Assembly (NCBI GenBank): GCA_017857175.1 | Contig: JAFMDS010000008.1 | Coordinates: forward strand, 1-55,553 | From: Candidatus Nanopelagicales bacterium | GTDB taxonomy: Bacteria; Actinomycetota; Actinomycetes; S36-B12 | DNA length: 55,553 nt | Direction: 5' to 3' | Shown: piece by piece, positions 51,120 through 55,553 of the stretch | Numbering within the stretch: the stretch's first letter is position 1 | Layout: each line of letters opens with the position of its first letter | Program-made: the position numbers and the translations under genes | Notes under the pieces: generated by a model | What the model was told of the DNA's origin: nothing | What the model saw: only the letters and a program-made list of their open reading frames with translations | Databases searched by the model: none

Positions 51120-51373
51120 ATGAGAATCCGAGTGCATCTGAGGGTGAGTCGTCAGAGGAACCCATGGAGTTAGCTGCTTGGCTGGAATCCTTGGGAACCC
51201 CCTCGTCCATCACGAGCTTGATGCCCGCTGACCTGCGGTCAATCGATATCGGAGCACTCATGAGGATGCTTGGCGGAGTGGGAATTGAAACGAGCTCAAG
51301 CCATTCCAATGACCCGATCACTTCATCGCTAGAACGACAGCACATCCGATGGCTGCCCATCAGTCGGAGTTAG
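51104..51373 (+). CDS. Small acidic protein of unknown function
   Basis: An 89-residue frame MANNVNENPSASEGESSEEP, then MELAAWLESLGTPSSITSLM, overlapping the ArsA-like gene's 3' end by 16 nt. It is acidic and disordered at the start, with one predicted amphipathic helix. In Streptomyces a small acidic DUF gene sits in this place before glk, which supports but does not prove that it is expressed. No family is recognised. Confidence 0.5.
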   Translation: MANNVNENPSASEGESSEEPMELAAWLESLGTPSSITSLMPADLRSIDIGALMRMLGGVGIETSSSHSNDPITSSLERQHIRWLPISRS

Positions 51374-51402
51374 TCGGGGGACCTTGGTAAACCGAGGGTA
51401 GT

Positions 51403-51408
51403 TACGCT
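51403..51408 (+). promoter_or_regulatory. -10 box of glk, leaderless start
   Basis: TACGCT lies 7 nt before the GTG at 51416. Confidence 0.5.
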
Positions 51409-51415
51409 CTGCTCC

Positions 51416-52381
51416 GTGGGAATTAGCGTCGGGGTCGATATCGGTGGCACGAAAATTTTGGCCGGCTTGGTCGACGATCACGGTGAAATCCTGACCAAAG
51501 TGCGCAAGAAGACTCCAAGAGCCGATGCATTGGGTGTCCTTGAGGTCGTCGCGGAAGTTATCGATGAAACTATTGCAAATGTCGACGGGACCATTGCTGG
51601 AATTGGTGTCGCGATTGCAGGTCCTGTTGATCTATCAGGTTCGACCGTCCTTTTTGCCCCCAATTTGCAGTGGGCAGATGTTCCCGCGAGAGCGATCCTC
51701 GAGAATGCCACCAGTCTTCCCGTACTCGTGGAGAACGACGGAAATGCGGCGGCATGGGGAGAGGATGTTTTTGGCGCTGGAGCGGGAGCCAAAAACGTTG
51801 TCACGGTGACTGTTGGGACTGGTATCGGTGGAGGTGTGATCCTCAACGGCGAACTTCTTCGTGGCGCACATGGCGCCGCAGGCGAGATCGGTCACATGGG
51901 AGCTGTCGCGGACGGACTGCTCTGTGGATGCGGCCGCAAAGGGTGTTGGGAGCAGTACGCAAGTGGAAATGCGCTTGTTCGTGAAACCCGGAGACTTGCG
52001 GCCGAGAGACTGTTTGACGCTGGCATCTTGCTTTCACTCGGCGAGGGAACACCGGAGGGCATTACAGGTGAACACATCACTCAAGCGGCGATGGAAGGCG
52101 ATCCCGTTGCGTTGGCATCGTTGGAATCCCTAGGCATGTGGCTGGGTCGAGGGCTGGCCAGCCTCACCGCCGTTTTAGACCCTGAAATGTTCATTATTGG
52201 GGGCGGTGTATCCGAGGCTGGTGACCTGCTACTCAATAGTGCTCGCACAACCCTGGCCGATCGCGTAATGGGGCGGGCCTACCGCCCAATTCCGACAATC
52301 AAAGCCGCAGAACTGGGAAATAAAGCCGGCATTGTGGGAGCAGCAGATCTCGCCCGCAGGAAGTTCTCATCAATTAACTAG
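51416..52381 (+). CDS. glk: ROK-family glucokinase
   Basis: A 321-residue kinase that phosphorylates glucose with ATP. The N-terminal phosphate loop is VGVDIGGTKILAGLVDDHG, the sugar-binding and catalytic ENDGNAAAWGE block lies near residue 105, and the ROK zinc motif CGCGRKGCWEQYASGNAL is near residue 170. The GTG start is supported by the leaderless promoter and family N-terminus. No DNA-binding domain is present, so it is an enzyme rather than a ROK repressor. Confidence 0.95.
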   Translation: MGISVGVDIGGTKILAGLVDDHGEILTKVRKKTPRADALGVLEVVAEVIDETIANVDGTIAGIGVAIAGPVDLSGSTVLFAPNLQWADVPARAILENATSLPVLVENDGNAAAWGEDVFGAGAGAKNVVTVTVGTGIGGGVILNGELLRGAHGAAGEIGHMGAVADGLLCGCGRKGCWEQYASGNALVRETRRLAAERLFDAGILLSLGEGTPEGITGEHITQAAMEGDPVALASLESLGMWLGRGLASLTAVLDPEMFIIGGGVSEAGDLLLNSARTTLADRVMGRAYRPIPTIKAAELGNKAGIVGAADLARRKFSSIN

Positions 52382-52420
52382 TTGCTTGAAGTCATCGCAG
52401 GCTGGATAGTCAGATTGCTT

Positions 52421-52537
52421 CTGGTCCCGTCAAACGACGGCACCATCACGTGTCTATGTGGCATCTGGTCCCGTCAAACGACGGCACCATCACGTGTCTA
52501 TGTGGCATCTGGTCCCGTCAAACGACGGCACCATCAC
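52421..52537. repeat. 44-bp tandem repeat, 2.7 exact copies, covering a gene's stop codon
   Basis: Copies lie at 52421-52464, 52465-52508 and a partial copy at 52509-52537, all identical over the shared length. Each contains an inverted repeat CCGTC-AAAC-GACGG whose loop side includes the TGA stop of the reverse-strand gene at 52518. The gene uses the stop in the partial copy; the other two copies repeat its last codons, stop and hairpin downstream. Confidence 0.95.
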
Positions 52538-52928
52538 CGAAATCCTCGCCTGGAGGCACGTGTTTGTCTCTACGGGAGATGAGGAATGCGAAGCCACCAA
52601 TCGTTGCAACGAGCCCTGCAACTGAAACAACGGTTCCAAGACCGATGACGTAATTCCCCAGCATTGCAACCGGTCCACCTATGACTCCGGCCCACGCGAA
52701 CCTAGCGATGGCGTCATCGGGTGCTTTTATTGGCGGCGGTTCTGGCGGTTCGTAACCCTCATCAAAGTAGGCATCGATGTAGTCAGGTGATTCTGGCGCC
52801 AGTTCTTTGGGCTCAGGCTCTGGAGTGAACTGGGGTCCCAGATTCACCTGTCCGCTGAGGTCAGCCACGATTGCATCCCAGGCATTGTTCTCCTCGGGAG
52901 TGATGTCACCATCTTCGTGCTCAGGCAT
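52518..52928 (-). CDS. Small actinobacterial membrane protein of unknown function
   Basis: A 136-residue protein. The N-terminal 75 residues are acidic and Pro-rich (PEPEPKELAPESPDYIDAYF, then DEGYEPPEPPPI). Two membrane helices follow (FAWAGVIGGPVAMLGNYVIG and VVSVAGLVATIGGFAFLI) and then a short polar tail ending GDGAVV. This arrangement is common in uncharacterised actinobacterial proteins. It begins 2 nt after the hydrolase gene's stop, so the two form an operon. Its 3' end lies in the 44-bp tandem repeat. Confidence 0.75.
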   Translation of the reverse strand: MPEHEDGDITPEENNAWDAIVADLSGQVNLGPQFTPEPEPKELAPESPDYIDAYFDEGYEPPEPPPIKAPDDAIARFAWAGVIGGPVAMLGNYVIGLGTVVSVAGLVATIGGFAFLISRRDKHVPPGEDFGDGAVV

Positions 52929-52930
52929 GG

Positions 52931-53680
52931 CTACTTGCCAGTAATTTCAATTATGAAGTCAGCACTCATTGATTCAATAATGTCAGCATCGTTATCGAGA
53001 GTTGCCACGTGATACGAGTCATGGAGTATTACTTCACGTGTTGATGTCGAACTGACATGAGCGAGAATCCATTCGGCGTTGGAGGCTTCAACAACGTGAT
53101 CGTCTTCGCTGCGGAAAAGTAAAATTGGCTGATCCACTCGAGCAATGTCACTCTTGACAATTTTCCAAAGTTTGGACAGTGAATGCGCAGCTTTTAATGG
53201 AATCTTTTCGTAGGCAACTTCATCCTGTCCGGGTTTCTTAATGTCATTTGAAATTCCTGGAAAGGACTTGAGAACTCGTGATATTGCTGGGAGAAGGTGC
53301 CGGTCGGGTCGCTCAGAATGGACAGCCGCATTGACCAAAACAATCCCAGAGATTTCGCTGCCGTGCTGTTCGGCGAGCCTGAGAGTTAAGGAGCCACCCA
53401 TGGATAGACCACACACGAAAACATGATCGCAACTGGCTTTCAAAATTTGAAAATTTCGTTCCACTTCGGAGTACCAGTCTTCCCAGGTGGTCAAATTCAT
53501 GTCCTGCCAGCGAGAGCCGTGACCTGGTAGCCGGGGAACTCGAATGGTCCATCCGTGCTGGGCCATTGCTTTCGCCCACGGTGTCATTGAGGCAGGGGAC
53601 CCGGTAAAGCCGTGGATTAGGAGGACTCCGGTGGAATTTCCATCGTGAAACCACGGTTCGGCACCAGGCATCAGCGGCAT
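52931..53680 (-). CDS. Alpha/beta hydrolase, carboxylesterase/monoacylglycerol-lipase-like
   Basis: A 249-residue serine hydrolase. The oxyanion block is LLIHGFTGSPASMTPWA near residue 22, the nucleophile elbow is GLSMGGSL near residue 92, the catalytic Asp is in LFRSEDDHVV near residue 195, and the His is in DSYHVATLDND near residue 226. The RLPGHGSRWQDMNLTTWEDW block is typical of Est30/lysophospholipase-type esterases. The ATG at 53678-53680 has AAGGAG 4 nt upstream; an in-frame start at 53707 is less likely. It is divergent from the acyltransferase, perhaps joint lipid metabolism. Confidence 0.88.
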   Translation of the reverse strand: MPLMPGAEPWFHDGNSTGVLLIHGFTGSPASMTPWAKAMAQHGWTIRVPRLPGHGSRWQDMNLTTWEDWYSEVERNFQILKASCDHVFVCGLSMGGSLTLRLAEQHGSEISGIVLVNAAVHSERPDRHLLPAISRVLKSFPGISNDIKKPGQDEVAYEKIPLKAAHSLSKLWKIVKSDIARVDQPILLFRSEDDHVVEASNAEWILAHVSSTSTREVILHDSYHVATLDNDADIIESMSADFIIEITGK

Positions 53681-53798
53681 GAGATCTCCTTGTCTGACTC
53701 GACACAACTTGATGTGCCCATTCTGTACCCTGCGAGTTTAGACAGCACCTACGCCTTAGGCTCTGGGCTGAAGCGAGATACCCGAGGGAGGTGCAGTG

Positions 53799-54515
53799 AT
53801 GTTGTACTGGTTTTTGAAGTACATCCTCATTGGGCCGTGGCTCAAGGTGCTTTTTCGCCCATGGCTTGAGGGAGAGGAATATATTCCTGAATCGGGTCCA
53901 CTCATTATGGCGAGCAATCACCTTTCTTTTTCCGATTCATTTTTCCTGCCACTCATGGTCAAGCGCCCAATGACCTTCCTCGCAAAAAGTGACTACTTCA
54001 CAGGCAAGGGTTTCAAAGGTTTTTTCACAAGAATGTTCTTCAGTGGGGTGGGTCAACTTCCTGTAGATAGATCGGGTGGGAGAGCCTCGGAAGCTGCGAT
54101 TTTGACCGCACTTCAGGTTCTTGGGCGCGGAAAAATTCTTGGCATATATCCGGAGGGCACTCGATCGCCGAATGGAATTCTTTACAGAGGCAAGACAGGG
54201 TTGGCTCGCATGGCGCTGGAAGGTAACGCGCCGATCATGCCCGTTGCCATGATCAATACTTATGAGATTCAGCCACCCGGAACCATTCGGCCGCAATTGA
54301 TGCGTGTTGGTATTCGGTTTGGGAAGCCACTCGACTTTTCGCGATACGAAGGCTTGGAAGATGACCGATTCGTGCTTCGTTCTGTAACAGATGAAGTCAT
54401 GTATGAGTTGATGACGCTTTCGGGTCAGGAATATGTTGATATGTATGCGACACGCGCAAAGGAATTGATCTCAAAGGGCGAGCATGCAGACTCGCGTTCG
54501 GCATTGCCATCCTGA
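53799..54515 (+). CDS. 1-acyl-sn-glycerol-3-phosphate acyltransferase (PlsC family)
   Basis: A 238-residue membrane-associated acyltransferase of phospholipid synthesis. The HX4D catalytic motif reads SNHLSFSDSFF near residue 40. The substrate block is FFSGVGQLPVDRSGG, and motif III is GIYPEGTRSPNG near residue 115. The start is ATG 53799 (or GTG 53796), with GGGAGG 9 nt upstream. Acyl preference unknown. Confidence 0.9.
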   Translation: MLYWFLKYILIGPWLKVLFRPWLEGEEYIPESGPLIMASNHLSFSDSFFLPLMVKRPMTFLAKSDYFTGKGFKGFFTRMFFSGVGQLPVDRSGGRASEAAILTALQVLGRGKILGIYPEGTRSPNGILYRGKTGLARMALEGNAPIMPVAMINTYEIQPPGTIRPQLMRVGIRFGKPLDFSRYEGLEDDRFVLRSVTDEVMYELMTLSGQEYVDMYATRAKELISKGEHADSRSALPS

Positions 54516-54542
54516 AATTGTGTTGCCCGGCTCACCCAATTA

Positions 54543-55553
54543 CTAGTCAACCCAATTGAGGGAGCGCTCTACCGCGCGGCGCCACTGCATGTGCTCTTTC
54601 GTTCGGTCCTTTTGAGGAATGAACTCTCCCAGGGTATGCGCGCGTTGGACCACTTCTTCTTTGGTTTGCCAAAAGCCCACTCCGAGGCCTGCAAGGAATC
54701 CTGCTCCCAACCCAGTTGTTTGCAGTTGCTGACTGCGCTTGACAGGAATGTTGATGAAGTCCGCTTGAAGCTGACACAGCAATTTATTTTCTGCGGCGCC
54801 GCCATCAACGGCCAGAAATGGCAACTCGTGGGAACCTTCGGCGACCATTAGGTCAACTGCATCTTTTACTTCACAAGCGATCGCACTCAACGTGGCGCGA
54901 GCTATGTGAGCGCGAGTGGTTGCCCGAGTGATGCCGATGATGAGTCCACGCGCATGTGGGTCCCAATCCGGGGCCGCGAGTCCGGTCAATGCTGGAACAA
55001 AAATGACGCCGCCAGAATCTTCCACCTCTCCGGCTATTTCCTCGATCTCACTTGCGCTATGAATGATGCCAAGTCCATCGCGTAACCACTGGACAGCAGC
55101 GCCCGTGACAAAAATTGAACCTTCGAGTGCAAATGCTCGCTCACCACCGGGCTCTCCCAAGGCAACGGTTGTGAGTAACCCATGTGGGGAGTGGACGATT
55201 TGAGCGCCCGTATGCATTAACAGAAAGGATCCGGTGCCATAGGTGCATTTGGCACTTCCCGCAGTGAAGCCACCATGGCCAACGAGCGCTGCCTGTTGAT
55301 CACCGGCAACACCAGAAATCGGAGCATCTATACCGAGAAAGACCTGAGGGTCGGTGTGGGCAAGAACGCCGTATGAAGGAACAATCTCTGGAAGTGCGCT
55401 GAGCGGTACGCCGAAAATTTCGCATAACTCACTGCTCCAAGAGCCTGATTCGATGTCGTAGAGCAAAGTTCTTGAGGCGTTGGTGTGATCTGTGATGTGT
55501 TCGAGTCCACGAGTCATGCGAGCGATCAAGTAAGAGTCGACGGTTCCAATGGC
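54543..55553 (-). CDS. glpK: Glycerol kinase, C-terminal part (5' end outside window)
   Basis: The last 336 residues of an FGGY kinase. The frame enters the window as AIGTVDSYLIARMTRG and continues HITDHTNASRTLLYDIESGS. Features are GVAGDQQAALVGHGGFTAGS, then AKCTYGTGSFLL (ATP-binding Gly-rich loop), FVPALTGLAAPDWDPHARGL, and AVDGGAAENKLLCQLQADFI with QTTGLGAGFLAGLGVGFW at the C-terminus. These are typical of GlpK, which makes glycerol 3-phosphate. It converges with the acyltransferase gene, which would use that product. The start is not visible. Confidence 0.93.
   Translation of the reverse strand, partial: AIGTVDSYLIARMTRGLEHITDHTNASRTLLYDIESGSWSSELCEIFGVPLSALPEIVPSYGVLAHTDPQVFLGIDAPISGVAGDQQAALVGHGGFTAGSAKCTYGTGSFLLMHTGAQIVHSPHGLLTTVALGEPGGERAFALEGSIFVTGAAVQWLRDGLGIIHSASEIEEIAGEVEDSGGVIFVPALTGLAAPDWDPHARGLIIGITRATTRAHIARATLSAIACEVKDAVDLMVAEGSHELPFLAVDGGAAENKLLCQLQADFINIPVKRSQQLQTTGLGAGFLAGLGVGFWQTKEEVVQRAHTLGEFIPQKDRTKEHMQWRRAVERSLNWVD

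Overview
The window is a gene-dense chromosomal segment from an actinobacterium of moderate GC content. The evidence is the gene content and order. Actinobacterial marker families are present (DUF3043, PspAB, an SCO2322-like protein, a DEDD exonuclease/GIY-YIG fusion, polyphosphate-independent ROK glucokinase), and the respiratory chain is of the qcrCAB/ctaCDEF type. Gene order resembles the adoK - cysteine-desulfurase-like - ctaC/D/F - qcrB/A/C - ctaE - trpD - NlpC/P60 - fadD - glk neighbourhood that I recall from Streptomyces. Many genes also have a TANNNT box 6-8 nt before the start codon, which is the leaderless-mRNA pattern common in Actinobacteria. The modest GC and compact spacing would suit an aquatic lineage, but that is a guess. 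I saw no rRNA, convincing tRNA, IS element, prophage or CRISPR array.

Layout: 0-2.8 kb holds the 5' end of lpd, pepA and gcvT. At 2.8-9.2 kb a six-gene leftward operon sits under a cobalamin riboswitch with its own terminator. It encodes a secreted terpenoid-cyclase-fold protein, a membrane-anchored SCO2322-like protein, the T, double-ATPase and S parts of an ECF transporter, and a CobT-like protein, and reads as a vitamin B12 capture-and-uptake system. At 9.3-11.2 kb are a small conserved protein whose 3' end is triplicated, an aldo/keto reductase and a DUF3043 membrane protein. At 11.3-15.4 kb is an envelope-stress cluster (pspA, hydrolase, htpX, pspAB, SOUL protein) and a secreted protein. 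At 15.4-20.2 kb are nadA, erpA, adoK, aat and a cysteine-desulfurase-like protein lacking the PLP lysine.

20.3-41.1 kb is the energy block. ctaC-ctaD-ctaF and an L,D-transpeptidase run rightward, and qcrB-qcrA-qcrC and ctaE run leftward from the far side. Between them lie about 12 kb holding a molybdopterin oxidoreductase, a form I aerobic CO dehydrogenase cluster (coxG, M, S, L, an XdhC-YHS fusion, coxD, coxE) and an amidohydrolase. CO oxidation would feed quinol to the bc1-aa3 supercomplex encoded on both sides.

41.2-55.5 kb holds a degenerate receiver protein, trpD, the DEDD/GIY-YIG nuclease, two small cysteine-rich proteins, an NlpC/P60 hydrolase, an acyl-CoA ligase with a perfect palindrome at its start, and a rightward run (SRPBCC, metallophosphoesterase, SRPBCC, P-loop-less ArsA-like, small acidic protein, ROK glucokinase). 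It ends with a membrane protein whose 3' end is again tandemly repeated, a lipase-like hydrolase, a PlsC-type acyltransferase and a glpK fragment.
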